Below, piece after piece: positions 49,030 to 58,853 of a stretch of 64,000 bases of DNA. Positions within the stretch are counted from its first letter, which is position 1. Each line of letters opens with the position of its first letter. Both the position numbers and the translations under genes were made by a program. This DNA is from Pseudomonadota bacterium (GTDB taxonomy: Bacteria > Pseudomonadota > Gammaproteobacteria > JAKAQQ01), in assembly GCA_021839245.1 (NCBI GenBank), contig JAKCBQ010000001.1, positions 105,032 to 169,031 of the forward strand. Direction: 5' to 3'. A model generated the notes under the pieces. It did no database searches, had not been told where the DNA came from, and was given only the letters and a program-made list of their open reading frames with translations.

Positions 49030-50967
49030 TCAGACGGCGGGCGTGTCGAGCGGTCGCGACAAGACGCTGCGCGTGTGGCGGGCGAGAAACTCGAAATAGC
49101 GGTCGATGTAGCTGATGTCGTTTTCGGTGTCAATCAAAAACGGATTCATGAGTGTATGCCGCAGAATCATCAAGCGATCGGCGCGGTCATTGTCGTCGCG
49201 AAGCGTCGAGGGATCCAGACCGAGCATGTCGAGGACCTGCCGGGTATCGGCCTCGCCGAGGCTCTGCGGGTGCAGGCTGGTGACGGAATTTAAAAACTCG
49301 CGTGTCGGGAGAGGCTGCTCGGGAGAGCCACGAAACTCACCGTGCAATCCGCGGACGAACTGGTTCATCACGGCCACATCGCGGTTCCCGGCAGGATTGA
49401 GAGCCAAACAGACCAGATTGCTGTCCGGTGGGTAAGGGATGCACACGTTCAAAAGCCCGTGCATCTCCTCCGCGAAACGGGCGGCTCGCTTGGTGAAAGC
49501 TTCGGTGGACAAAATGGTCTGGCGGACCAACCGGCCGAAGTGGGCGTGATCCAAAGGCAGCACGCGGTGCGTCACATACACCGCCGCCGCCGCGGCACCT
49601 GATTTGGATCCTTCCAAAATGTACCGACCGAGCTTGCGGAAATGAGCGAAATAGTCCCCCTCGTCGGAACCACTGAAAACGTAATCGGCCTCCTCGGCCA
49701 ACAACGCCATCCCTCGGTGGTCGCGGCAGACGAAAGCGCCGGTGCCGTACGGCAGATACCCCAGCTTGTGCGGATCGACGGTGACCGAATCGGCTCCACC
49801 CAGAGCGGATATCGCGGCGTAAGTCGCTTCGCTGGGGAAGGTCTCGAACTCACGGCGTACGTCCGCAAAAGGGCGCAGGCGTCCGTCAGACTCACGGAAC
49901 AGGGTGGCGAGATAACCGCCCCAGGCTGCGTCCACATGGACCCCAAAGCCGTAACCCTCACGTGCATGACGGTCACGTAAAGCCAGAATGCCGTCGATCG
50001 GGTCAATGGTCCCAAATTCGGTGGTACCGAACACGCCAACAGTCTGCAGGACCGACCGCTCGCTCTCTCGGAGGCTCCGCAAGACAGACTCCAACCCCTC
50101 GAGATCGAGACGCATACCACGTTCCGGCAGAAGAATTAATTGCTCACGACCCAAACCGAGCAGCTTCACCGCCTTGCTCCACGAATAATGGGCGGTCACG
50201 GGAGCCAGGACGACCGGTGGACGCACCTGCGGGTGCCGCGCAAAAAATGCGACGTGACCGAGATGCTCAATGCGCTCGACGCGAACCCGATCGCGCCAGT
50301 ATCGTCGTTCTGCCGGTGTCAGCTTGCTCGTCCATCGGCACCATGAATCGAACAACGAAACACTTTCCGCCGGGGTGAGATTGAAAGCCGCCCAGTCGTC
50401 CGGCGGCAAATCGAGGGCCGATGGCGCCGCGGCACGCAGTGCCAACGGAAACGCCTTGAGCGCCAGAGCCAAGCGCAGGGCTTGATAATTGGCGAGCGTC
50501 CCGCCGGAAGTGAGGTAACCGAACGCACAGTCCGGGCGCGACGGGTCGGCCGGGTAACCCAACATTTGGGCGAGCTGCAACCCGGCGTGGATCTCCATGT
50601 TTATCGTGACCGGCGCCGCTTCTTCGGTGACATTGTTGGGGTTATACGGTATCGTCAACATCAGGGCCGCGAGACCGGGCAGCAGAAGATCCGACACCAT
50701 ATGCCCGAGATAGCGCGGGCTGTGGAAGGGAACCGAACGTTTCAAAGATGCGGACAGCGCATGCAACTCGTGCCGCAAGCGCGCTTCAAAGGCCAGGAAC
50801 TCCGGTTGCTGCGCAGCACGGGTGGGGATCGCCGGGGGATCCTCCGGATGGACGTTACGACGCCAATAGACGTGGTCGCGCAAAAAATCGGTATGCAGTT
50901 TGATCAATAAATCGTCGTTCTCGCCGTAAGGACCAAGAAAATAGGGGTACAGGTTGGAATCGACCAT
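49030..50967 (-). CDS. PLP-dependent amino-acid decarboxylase, tyrosine decarboxylase-like
   Basis: A 645-residue group II decarboxylase. PLP lysine is Lys401 in VDPHKLGYLPYGTGA, the PLP-pyridine Asp346 is in HVDAAWGG, and GYLTSGGTLANYQALRLAL near 150-168 binds the phosphate. The length, the N-terminal GPYGENDDLL...WRRNVHPED block and SVTVDPHK context resemble the roughly 620-residue tyrosine decarboxylases of Enterococcus more than GadB (466). Substrate cannot be read from sequence: tyrosine, glutamate or aspartate are all possible. Decarboxylation uses up protons, fitting acid tolerance, but no antiporter gene adjoins it. ATG 50967 is preferred to GTG 50979; neither has a ribosome site. Confidence 0.85.
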   Translation of the reverse strand: MVDSNLYPYFLGPYGENDDLLIKLHTDFLRDHVYWRRNVHPEDPPAIPTRAAQQPEFLAFEARLRHELHALSASLKRSVPFHSPRYLGHMVSDLLLPGLAALMLTIPYNPNNVTEEAAPVTINMEIHAGLQLAQMLGYPADPSRPDCAFGYLTSGGTLANYQALRLALALKAFPLALRAAAPSALDLPPDDWAAFNLTPAESVSLFDSWCRWTSKLTPAERRYWRDRVRVERIEHLGHVAFFARHPQVRPPVVLAPVTAHYSWSKAVKLLGLGREQLILLPERGMRLDLEGLESVLRSLRESERSVLQTVGVFGTTEFGTIDPIDGILALRDRHAREGYGFGVHVDAAWGGYLATLFRESDGRLRPFADVRREFETFPSEATYAAISALGGADSVTVDPHKLGYLPYGTGAFVCRDHRGMALLAEEADYVFSGSDEGDYFAHFRKLGRYILEGSKSGAAAAAVYVTHRVLPLDHAHFGRLVRQTILSTEAFTKRAARFAEEMHGLLNVCIPYPPDSNLVCLALNPAGNRDVAVMNQFVRGLHGEFRGSPEQPLPTREFLNSVTSLHPQSLGEADTRQVLDMLGLDPSTLRDDNDRADRLMILRHTLMNPFLIDTENDISYIDRYFEFLARHTRSVLSRPLDTPAV

Positions 50968-51300
50968 GGTGAATAACACGCGACGCGAGAATGAGCTGCA
51001 CGGGGAAGCCGTGGGGAGATGTGCCGAACCCGAGTTCGTGACCTCCGCGACCAGGAGCCGTGAGCCGACGACTCTCTCTACCTATGTTGGAGATCTAGGG
51101 ATAGGATACTGTGTTTGTTAATAGACGTAATCGAAATTCATAGGCGTTCCATCGCCGAAAGCCCGGCGGATCATTCTTCGTACAGGATTCACCCACGGGG
51201 GCCCTTCCGGCAAGGGTTCTAACCGCGCATCAAGAATCCCTCTGCGTTGGGTCGATCCGACCGCCGGGACAATCTGCCCGATCCGCGGACTGTGGCCCGG
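50968..51300. other. Gene-free stretch upstream of the decarboxylase
   Basis: A 333-bp gap with no convincing gene. The part around 51085-51150 is visibly richer in A/T than its surroundings and is the likely decarboxylase promoter, though no clean -35/-10 pair was found. Confidence 0.4.
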
Positions 51301-52281
51301 TCACGAGAGAGGAAGCGGGGTTCCGTTGAGACGGTGCCATTCACGGATCCCCTCCCAAATTTCTTCAGCCGTCTCCGCGTACCAGAAGAGCTCACGATCT
51401 TCAGGATCGATCACCCCCTCATCGGCCAGGAAATCCATATTCAGCGCTTGACTCCAATACGACCGACTCACCAGGACAACGGGAACCGGCGGCATCACCC
51501 GAGTCTGGATCAGCTCGAGCGTCTCAAAAAGTTCGTCGCACGTCCCGTACCCTCCGGGGAAGACGACGAGCGCCCGGGCGCGCAGGAGAAAATGCAGTTT
51601 CCGGACGGCGAAATAATGGAATAGAAAACAGAGATCCGGTTGAATGTAGGGGTTGGGATACTGTTCATGCGGCAGGGTGATGTTGAGTCCGATCGACGGA
51701 ACGCCGACGTCGAAACTTCCCCGGTTGGCCGCCTCCATGATCCCGGGACCTCCTCCGGTCATGATCCAAAGGCGCGGGGTCGGCAAGTTTTTTTGCGAAC
51801 GGGCCACGAGTCGGGCAAAATCTCGAGCCGTTTCGTAATAGTGACTCTTGGCCGCAAGCCGTTCGGCCACCGCGACGGCTCTCTGGAGTTCGGGATCTTC
51901 CGGATGCTCCCGAGCCGCCTCCCGCGCTTTGAGGAGGCGGGCTTGGGCCACCCGCGGTTCGCGTAAACGTGTGCTTCCAAACATGACGATCGTCGATTCC
52001 ACGCCGGCCCGACGAAGGGCCGTCTCGGCCTTGTCGTAATCGAGCATCAGACGGACACCGCGACTGTCGGGTCCGGCCAGAAAATCGAGATCACGGTGGG
52101 CTTCGCGATAGGTCGGACTCTTGAAAATCGCAGCTTGCAGCGTGGCCGCCTCCGGATCCTCGTGAGGATCCTTGGGGAATCGGTTCGGCAACGGCACCCG
52201 GCGAACCGTCGGATGAGGCGGTGGCGACACCTTTTCGAGTGGAGACGGAGCCGCGTCCGAAGGAGCCGGAGAATCAGACAT
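51301..52281 (-). CDS. LOG-family protein (TIGR00730-type Rossmann fold)
   Basis: A 326-residue protein of the lysine-decarboxylase-like LOG family; members hydrolyse nucleoside monophosphates to free base and ribose phosphate. WIMTGGGPGIMEAANRG near 179-195 and the signature PGGYGTCDELFE near 243-254 are present. About 120 N-terminal residues (proline-rich then helical) precede the catalytic domain. The name lysine decarboxylase sometimes given to this family is misleading. GGAGG six bases before ATG 52281 decides the start over an upstream frame. Confidence 0.87.
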   Translation of the reverse strand: MSDSPAPSDAAPSPLEKVSPPPHPTVRRVPLPNRFPKDPHEDPEAATLQAAIFKSPTYREAHRDLDFLAGPDSRGVRLMLDYDKAETALRRAGVESTIVMFGSTRLREPRVAQARLLKAREAAREHPEDPELQRAVAVAERLAAKSHYYETARDFARLVARSQKNLPTPRLWIMTGGGPGIMEAANRGSFDVGVPSIGLNITLPHEQYPNPYIQPDLCFLFHYFAVRKLHFLLRARALVVFPGGYGTCDELFETLELIQTRVMPPVPVVLVSRSYWSQALNMDFLADEGVIDPEDRELFWYAETAEEIWEGIREWHRLNGTPLPLS

Positions 52282-52537
52282 GGAGGACCTCCCGAAAATC
52301 CAACCGAGGACCCTGAGGGAGAGCCGCGCCACGAACTAGAGGGCGAGACGAAGCTCTTTCAGGGCTGTTCAATTCCTGTGGCTATGATAATAAGGTCTTG
52401 TGCGCAATTCGTCCCACGACCCCGGAGGACGAGCGACAGGGGAGCCTGAGATCGCCCGTTTCCTTCCCGCGCCGCGCGAATCCGTGCGAGTGGATCCCTT
52501 CAACCACGATCGAGTCTCCGACCCGGCGAGGACACCC
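52282..52537. promoter_or_regulatory. Divergent promoter region, LOG protein / H+-ATPase
   Basis: 256 bp between two divergent genes. The sequence GCTATGATAATAAGG (52381-52395) is AT-rich and offers a TATGAT or GATAAT -10 for the ATPase; no -35 box matches well. Confidence 0.35.
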
Positions 52538-54898
52538 ATGACCGCTCCTTCCTCCCCTCCTCCCTCCTCTTCGGAGACGTCACCTTCCGCGACCGGACTC
52601 ACGAGCGAGGCGGCCGAGGCCCGGCTTCATCGTTACGGTCCCAACAGCATCGAGGACAAACCTGTCCCCTTCTGGAAACAACTCCGCGCCAAGTTCTGGG
52701 GGCCGGTTCCTTGGATGCTCGAGATCGTGATCGCGCTCCAGCTTTTTCTGGGACGCGGTCTCGAGGCGATCATCATCGCGGCTCTCCTGATTTTCAATGC
52801 GGTTGTCGCCTTCATCCAAGAGCACCGGGCTCAAGACGCACTCGCTCTCCTCAAAAAGAAGCTTCACGTCGGCGCCCGGGTGTTTCGCGACGGCCAATGG
52901 TGCGTGATCCCCGCGGAAAATCTCGTTCCCGACGATCTCGTACACGTCCGCGCCGGCGACTTCGTGCCGGCCGATCTCGAGATCTCCGACGGCCGCGTCA
53001 ACCTTGACCAGGCTGCACTCACCGGGGAATCCCTGCCCATTGAGGCCGACATCGGCAAGCCCGCCTACACGGGATCGATCGTTCTCCAGGGCGAAGCCAC
53101 GGGTCGGGTCACCGCAACGGGGGCGCGCACCTATTTCGGCCGCACCGCCGAACTCGTCCGTACCTCCAATCCCCCGAGTCATATGCAACAAACGATTTTT
53201 GCCATCGTCCGTTGGTTGGTCGTGTTCGACGTCCTGCTCGTCGCTTGCGTCCTCCTCTACGCTCTCCTGCACCATTTCCCCTGGACCGACACCGCTCTTT
53301 TCTCTCTGATGTTGCTCGTGGTCTCGATCCCTGTCGCACTCCCGGCCACCTACACACTGGCCACCGCCATCGGAAGCATGACCCTGGCCCACCGGGGCGT
53401 GTTGGTGACACGACTACCGGCCATTGAAGAAGCCGCGGCCATGGACGCTCTCGTCTCGGACAAAACCGGAACCTTGACACAAAACAGTCTCGTTCTGTCC
53501 GCGGTCCGCCCCTTGGGCGCCGCCACCGAAGAAGAGGTCCTGCGCGGCGCAACCCTGGCCAGCAACGAAGCCACTCAAGATGCGCTCGATCTCGCCATTC
53601 TGGCCGGCGCACGAGCACGCGGCGTCCTCGACGGCCTCCCCCCGCAGACGCAATTCGTCCCTTTCGATCCCACGACGCGGAGAAGCGAAGGGGTGTATCT
53701 CGTCGAAGGCCACACGTGGCGGGCGGTCAAGGGAGCCCGCACCGCCGTCCTCCCCCTCTGTCACCTCGACCCCCCGTCGCAGAAAGCCTGCGAGGCGGCC
53801 GAGGAGGAGCTGGCGTCGCAAGGGGCCCGTGTCCTCGCCGTGGCATCGGGTGCCGGAGACGACCTCAAACTCCTCGGCCTCGTGGGACTCGCGGACCCCA
53901 TCCGCCCCGAAGCCGTCGACATCGTCCGCCGCCTCAAGGATCTCGGAATACGTGTGCGGATGGCCACGGGCGATGCCCTCGAAACGGCGAAGGCCATCGG
54001 GACTCGCCTGGGCTTGGGTCAACGGGTGTGTCGTGTCCGTGACGACGATCTCGGTCACGTCGAAGACTGCGACCTCTTCGCGCGTGTCCTGCCTCAGGAA
54101 AAGCACGCCATCGTTCGCGCCCTCCAGGCCGCAGGGCATGTCACCGGCATGACCGGCGACGGCGTCAACGATGCCCCGGCACTCCGGCAAGCGGAACTGG
54201 GGATCGCCGTCTCGACGGCCACCGATGTGGCCAAGGCGGCCGCCGGTGTCGTCCTGACCGATCCCGGACTGGGCGGTGTACTCACCGCCGTTCAGACAGG
54301 ACGGGAAATTCATCGGCGCATGCTCACCTACATCCTCAACAAGATCCTGCGCGTCCTGGTGATCGTCGTCTTCCTGACCGCGGGCGTTCTCCTGACCGGC
54401 CGTTTCCTGTTGACGTCGACACTCCTCGTCCTCATGATTTTCGCCAACGATTTCGCCACGATGAGCATCGCCACCGACAGTGTGCGTCCCTCGTCGCGTC
54501 CCCAGCGCTGGGAAATCCGCCATCTCTTGGGCTCGGCGACAATCTTTGCCGTCCTCACGCTCGCGTTTTGTGCCGCGAGCTATCTCTGGGCCAAAGACGT
54601 CGGGCTCTCTCACGCCCAGCTGCAAACCGTCGTGCTGCTTATCCTTGTCTTCACCAACCAGACGAGTCTTTACGTCCTGCGCGGGGACGGGCCTTTCTGG
54701 CAGGTCCGTCCGTCACGCTGGCTTCTGGCTTCGAGCATCGGAGACATTGGAGTGGTGAGTCTTCTGGCCCGCGCCGGCATCTTCATGGCTTCTCTGAGCT
54801 GGGCTTTTATCCTGGCTATCCTTGTCATCAGCGTTGTGCTCGCCTTGATCATGGATTTCTCCAAGCGCTTTATCTTTTCCCGGTTCTCGATCGCTTGA
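52538..54898 (+). CDS. P-type (P3A) proton-translocating ATPase
   Basis: A 786-residue P-type ATPase of the plasma-membrane H+ pump type. The phosphorylated residue is Asp308 in SDKTGTLTQ, the dephosphorylation motif is TGES (162-165), the hinge is TGDGVNDAPAL, and FANDFATMSIATD in helix M6 matches the fungal, archaeal and plant P3A pumps rather than metal or Ca2+ pumps. About ten membrane helices. It exports protons at the cost of ATP and is found in several acidophiles. ATG 52538 has GAGGA five bases before it; the frame is open from 52400. Confidence 0.92.
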   Translation: MTAPSSPPPSSSETSPSATGLTSEAAEARLHRYGPNSIEDKPVPFWKQLRAKFWGPVPWMLEIVIALQLFLGRGLEAIIIAALLIFNAVVAFIQEHRAQDALALLKKKLHVGARVFRDGQWCVIPAENLVPDDLVHVRAGDFVPADLEISDGRVNLDQAALTGESLPIEADIGKPAYTGSIVLQGEATGRVTATGARTYFGRTAELVRTSNPPSHMQQTIFAIVRWLVVFDVLLVACVLLYALLHHFPWTDTALFSLMLLVVSIPVALPATYTLATAIGSMTLAHRGVLVTRLPAIEEAAAMDALVSDKTGTLTQNSLVLSAVRPLGAATEEEVLRGATLASNEATQDALDLAILAGARARGVLDGLPPQTQFVPFDPTTRRSEGVYLVEGHTWRAVKGARTAVLPLCHLDPPSQKACEAAEEELASQGARVLAVASGAGDDLKLLGLVGLADPIRPEAVDIVRRLKDLGIRVRMATGDALETAKAIGTRLGLGQRVCRVRDDDLGHVEDCDLFARVLPQEKHAIVRALQAAGHVTGMTGDGVNDAPALRQAELGIAVSTATDVAKAAAGVVLTDPGLGGVLTAVQTGREIHRRMLTYILNKILRVLVIVVFLTAGVLLTGRFLLTSTLLVLMIFANDFATMSIATDSVRPSSRPQRWEIRHLLGSATIFAVLTLAFCAASYLWAKDVGLSHAQLQTVVLLILVFTNQTSLYVLRGDGPFWQVRPSRWLLASSIGDIGVVSLLARAGIFMASLSWAFILAILVISVVLALIMDFSKRFIFSRFSIA

Positions 54899-54917
54899 GG
54901 AAGCGTACACAACAGGC

Positions 54918-54974
54918 CGTTTCCCGAGTAGAGAGTCCGCCCTCCCCACCAGCGGAGACGCCACACCGGAAACG
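54918..54974. terminator. Nested inverted repeat between convergent genes
   Basis: Outer arms CGTTTCC (54918-54924) and GGAAACG (54968-54974); inner arms TCCGC (54936-54940) and GCGGA (54952-54956). It occupies the 88-bp gap where the ATPase and nuclease genes meet tail to tail, so a bidirectional terminator is possible; there is no T run. Confidence 0.3.
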
Positions 54975-54986
54975 TGAGAGCTCCGT

Positions 54987-56402
54987 TCAGGAACCCTGCT
55001 CGTCAAGATCGAAGATCTCCCCGTCCTTGGGGGAAACCCAGTTCCGATGACCCGTTTGGGTGAGCCGTTCAGAGAAGGCCTTCATGCCGCGATCGTAGTC
55101 GCCGTGAACGAGAAAGATCTTCCGAGGGCGACCACAACGTTGGAGCCAAGCCCACAGCTGACTTTGGCCGGCGTGGGCCGAAAACCCGTTGATGGTATGA
55201 ACACCCGCACGAACCGGCACCTCGGCGCCGAAAATCCGGAGGGACTTTCCTCCGTCGATGATGCGACGGGCGGGCGTTCCCTGGCTTGTATAGCCAACGA
55301 ATATCAATGATGTAGAAAGATTTCCCAGATAATGCTCGAGGTGATGACGAATGCGCCCCCCTGTGCACATCCCGGAGCCTGCCATGATCACGGCCGGTCC
55401 CTTGACATCGTTGATGGCCTTCGACTCCGTGACCTCCCTCGTGTAGTGGATGTTCGGCCGCTCGAAAGGATCACGAAGCGAAATCAACCGAGCCGCTTCG
55501 GGGCGAAGCTCGTCGAGGTTCTCCCGAAATGTCGCGGTGGCCGAAATGGCCATAGGCGAATCGAGAAAGACCGGCAATCGCGGATCGAGGCGTCCTCCCT
55601 CGAAACTCTCCGCGAGCACATAGAGGATATCTTGGGCCCGCTCGAGAGCAAAGGTGGGAATCAACGTCTTCCCCTGAGTCGAGGACGCCTTTCCGACCGT
55701 CGTCAAAAGCTCGTCGACAGAGTCGTCCCAAGGGCGGTGGTCCCGATCCCCGTAGGTCGTTTCCATGACGACGTAATCCGGCGCGCGAGGGGGCGGGTCG
55801 GAGTCCGCGAGAAGCGGACGGCCCGGCTCACCGATATCGCCCGAAAAAAAGATGCTTACGCCCGACCCCTTCGTCGTCTTGAGCTCGAGGAAGACCGAGG
55901 CCGATCCGAGGATGTGGCCGGCCTTGACGAAGGTCGCGTGAATCCCGGACGCCAATTCCCGTTGTTCCCCGTAGCGAACGGGCTTGTCGAAACGTCCCAT
56001 CACATTCAGCACGTCCTCGGCCGAATAGAGGGGTGCGGGAGACGTGCCACCTTCGTGCGGGTGTCGCTCGTGATGTCGCGCGCTCTCTTCTTGAAGTCCC
56101 GCCGCATCCATCAGGACGATGCGCGTGAGATCGCGGGTCGCGGCGGTGGCGAGCACTCGGCCACGGAAGCCGCGTTTGGCGAGCAGCGGAAGTCTCCCGC
56201 AGTGATCGAGATGGGCATGGGTCAGGATGACGAGGTCGATCGTTTGGGGATCAAAACCGAAATCCCCGGCGTTCTCTTCCTCGATTTCACGCCCGCCCTG
56301 GAAAAGTCCGCAATCGACGAGCAGCCGAAAACGATCGGTCTCGAGAAGATGGCACGAACCCGTCACTTGTCGGGCTGCGCCGTGGCAAGACAGGCGAATC
56401 AC
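54987..56402 (-). CDS. MBL-fold / beta-CASP RNA exonuclease
   Basis: A 471-residue metallo-beta-lactamase nuclease with a beta-CASP insert, like bacterial RNA-processing enzymes. Zinc motif THAHLDHCGRLP near 60-71, aspartate in FFSGDIGEPG near 187-196, beta-CASP motif A/B region TLIPTFALERAQDILY near 245-260, SGMCTGGRIRHHL near 344-356, and C-terminal HTINGFSAHAGQSQL and VHGDYD. GTG 56402 has GGAGG six bases upstream. It lies 81 bp after the phosphoketolase gene on the same strand and may be co-transcribed. Confidence 0.9.
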   Translation of the reverse strand: MIRLSCHGAARQVTGSCHLLETDRFRLLVDCGLFQGGREIEEENAGDFGFDPQTIDLVILTHAHLDHCGRLPLLAKRGFRGRVLATAATRDLTRIVLMDAAGLQEESARHHERHPHEGGTSPAPLYSAEDVLNVMGRFDKPVRYGEQRELASGIHATFVKAGHILGSASVFLELKTTKGSGVSIFFSGDIGEPGRPLLADSDPPPRAPDYVVMETTYGDRDHRPWDDSVDELLTTVGKASSTQGKTLIPTFALERAQDILYVLAESFEGGRLDPRLPVFLDSPMAISATATFRENLDELRPEAARLISLRDPFERPNIHYTREVTESKAINDVKGPAVIMAGSGMCTGGRIRHHLEHYLGNLSTSLIFVGYTSQGTPARRIIDGGKSLRIFGAEVPVRAGVHTINGFSAHAGQSQLWAWLQRCGRPRKIFLVHGDYDRGMKAFSERLTQTGHRNWVSPKDGEIFDLDEQGS

Positions 56403-56483
56403 GGTTGACCTCCGAAAACGAAAGGGAGACGAACCCGGGAACCGCGTCCCTTCCCCGGCGGAGAGGGCCAGCCTCGGACCATT

Positions 56484-58853
56484 TCAGGGCAACCCCCAAC
56501 GCCAGCGACGAACCTCGGGGAGATCCTCGAGATGAGTCGAGATATGGAGGCGGTGCCGCTCGAGAGTCTCGCGGCACTCTTCGCGGAGCGCCTCGGCCCT
56601 CGCACCATCCTTCTCGACCAGGTCGAGAGCCCTTAGCACGAGATGGTAGCGACTCAGTCCGTTCAGGACCACCATGTCGAAGGGTGTCGTGGTCGTTCCT
56701 TCCTCACGATAACCCTCCACGACGAACCGTTCGGGATGCGAACGGGCCCCGACGAGCCCTTCGATCACGTGAGGGTAGCCGTGGAAGGCGAAGAGTACGG
56801 GGCGATCGCGGGTAAAGATCTCGTTGAAGGCGGCGTGGGGAATCCCGTCCGGATGGTCCTCGGGCAAGGTCAGGGTCAAAAGGTTGGTGACGTTCACGAA
56901 CCGAAACGAAAGGTCGGGAAGACGTCGCCGCAGCAAATCCGCCGCCGCCAGCGTCTCGAGGGTGGGGACGTCGCCCGCACAGGCGAGCACAAGCGAAGGG
57001 GATTCGCTCTCCCCTCCTTCGGCCCACCGCCAGCGTCCGAGTCCGGCCGCGGCGTGACGAACGGCGTCGTCCAATCCGAGCCAGGTCGGCATCGGCTGCT
57101 TCCCGGCGATGAGGAGATTGACCCGGTGACGGCTCGCCAACGCGTGGCGACTCACAGCCAAGAGTGTGTTCGCATCGGGCGCCAGATAGACGCGGACGTA
57201 ACGGTGCCGACGGTTGAGGACATTGTCGATGAACCCTGGGCCCTGATGGCTGTAGCCGTTGTGGTCCTGACGCCAGGTGTGCGACGTCAAAAGGATGTTG
57301 AGGGACGGGAGCGGACGGCGCCACGGGATCGCGTCGGACGACTTGAGCCATTTCACGTGCTGGTTGATCATGCTGTCGACGATCGGGGCAAAGGCCTCGT
57401 AGCACGCGAAGAGACCGTGCCGCCCGGTGAGGACGTAGCCTTCGAGCCACCCTTCGCAACAGTGTTCAGAAAGGACTTCGAACACACGCCCCTCGGGACT
57501 GAGATGATCGTCCTCGGGACCAATGGGCTGGAGCGTGCAGCGGTCGGTCACCTCGAACACGGCGTCGAGCCGGTTCGAGACGAGTTCGTCCGGGCAGAAA
57601 AGGCGGAAATTCGTCTCGTTGGCACGGAGAACGTCCCGAAGCCACTGACCGAGCGAGCGTGTGGCTTCCACGTCGTCCGCCCCGGGCGACGAGACGGACG
57701 GCGCCACGGGCTCGAGGGGCGGCAGCCGAAGATCGAGACTCACACGTCCGCCGTCGGCGTCCGGGACATTGCCGGGCAGGAACGGATCGTCGGGAAGACC
57801 GGACAGCAAGCGCTCACGGGGACGTCCCGCCTCGTCGAAGAGTTCCTCCGGACGATAACTTTTCAGCCAGGACTCCAGTTGGGCCAACTGCTCGGCGTCC
57901 TCGCGGGCCCGAGGAAGGGGAACCTGATGAGCCCGAAACGTGCCTTCGACAGGAAGACCATCGACGACGCGTGGGCCCGTCCAGCCCTTGGGCGTTCTCA
58001 GAACGAGAAGCGGCCACGGGGGCGTGGTTCGTGCCGAGACGGTTCCGTCCCGCCACGACGACTGGATCTCCTCAATCTCCGCAAGCACGGCGTCCATGGT
58101 CCGGCTCAAGACGGCATGAACCCGCGCGGGATCCGCGCTTCTCACGAGATGAGTCCGGTAACCGAGTCCGTCGAAATGGCGGGCGATGTCGCGGTCGCTC
58201 ATGCGACCCAGAACCGTGGGTGCCGCAATCCTGTAGCCGTTGAGATGCAGGACGGGAAAGACCGCCCCGTCGCGTTTCGGGTTGAGATAGTGGAGAGACT
58301 TCCACGCCCCGCTGGACGGCCCGGTCTCGGCCTCGCCGTCCCCCACGACGGCCATGACGAAAAGATCCGGGCGATCGAAGGCGGCGCCGACGGCGTGAAG
58401 GAGACCGTAACCGAGTTCCCCTCCCTCGTGGACGGCGCCCGGGACATGAGGGCCCACGTGACTGGGCACGCCCCCGGGCGTCGAGAATTCACGGCAGAGC
58501 CGGTGGAGTCCCCCAATGTTGCGAGCCAGCTCCGGGCGGACATTGTGGTAACTGCCCTCGAGCCAGACGTTGGCCAGGACGGCCGGCGCCCCGTGACCCG
58601 GCCCGGGAATGAACAGTGTCCGCCTGCCCTGTGTCCGGGCGATTCGAAGAAGTTGAATGTAGAGAAGGTTGAGCCCGGGACACGTCCCCCAGTGTCCGAG
58701 AAGCCGCGGTTTGATGTGTTCCGGACGAAGCGGCTCCCTGAGCAGCACGTTGTCGAGAAGAAAGATCTGACTTGCGGAAAGATAGTTTGTCGCACGCCAC
58801 CAGAGCGATTGCCAGGCGGTGTCACGCCGAGACGGAGAAGCGGTGACGTTCAT
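56484..58853 (-). CDS. xfp: Phosphoketolase (xylulose 5-phosphate/fructose 6-phosphate)
   Basis: A 789-residue thiamine diphosphate enzyme splitting xylulose 5-phosphate (or fructose 6-phosphate) with phosphate to acetyl phosphate and a sugar phosphate. Family blocks are GHWGTCPGLNLLYIQL near 54-69, GPGHGAPAVLANVWLEG near 84-100, the HEGGELGYGL loop near 143, the TPP-binding VVGDGEAETGP near 168-178 and HQGPGFIDNVLNRR. Acetyl phosphate can feed acetyl-CoA, the mevalonate precursor, but no acetate kinase or phosphotransacetylase adjoins it. ATG 58853 is taken; TTG 58859 is closer to the AAGGGA element. Confidence 0.95.
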   Translation of the reverse strand: MNVTASPSRRDTAWQSLWWRATNYLSASQIFLLDNVLLREPLRPEHIKPRLLGHWGTCPGLNLLYIQLLRIARTQGRRTLFIPGPGHGAPAVLANVWLEGSYHNVRPELARNIGGLHRLCREFSTPGGVPSHVGPHVPGAVHEGGELGYGLLHAVGAAFDRPDLFVMAVVGDGEAETGPSSGAWKSLHYLNPKRDGAVFPVLHLNGYRIAAPTVLGRMSDRDIARHFDGLGYRTHLVRSADPARVHAVLSRTMDAVLAEIEEIQSSWRDGTVSARTTPPWPLLVLRTPKGWTGPRVVDGLPVEGTFRAHQVPLPRAREDAEQLAQLESWLKSYRPEELFDEAGRPRERLLSGLPDDPFLPGNVPDADGGRVSLDLRLPPLEPVAPSVSSPGADDVEATRSLGQWLRDVLRANETNFRLFCPDELVSNRLDAVFEVTDRCTLQPIGPEDDHLSPEGRVFEVLSEHCCEGWLEGYVLTGRHGLFACYEAFAPIVDSMINQHVKWLKSSDAIPWRRPLPSLNILLTSHTWRQDHNGYSHQGPGFIDNVLNRRHRYVRVYLAPDANTLLAVSRHALASRHRVNLLIAGKQPMPTWLGLDDAVRHAAAGLGRWRWAEGGESESPSLVLACAGDVPTLETLAAADLLRRRLPDLSFRFVNVTNLLTLTLPEDHPDGIPHAAFNEIFTRDRPVLFAFHGYPHVIEGLVGARSHPERFVVEGYREEGTTTTPFDMVVLNGLSRYHLVLRALDLVEKDGARAEALREECRETLERHRLHISTHLEDLPEVRRWRWGLP

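Noticed and set aside
51301-52281. Lysine decarboxylase function for the LOG-family protein next to the PLP decarboxylase
   Set aside because: The PGGxGTxxE motif marks the LOG phosphoribohydrolase family; there is no PLP lysine. The older label is a misannotation.
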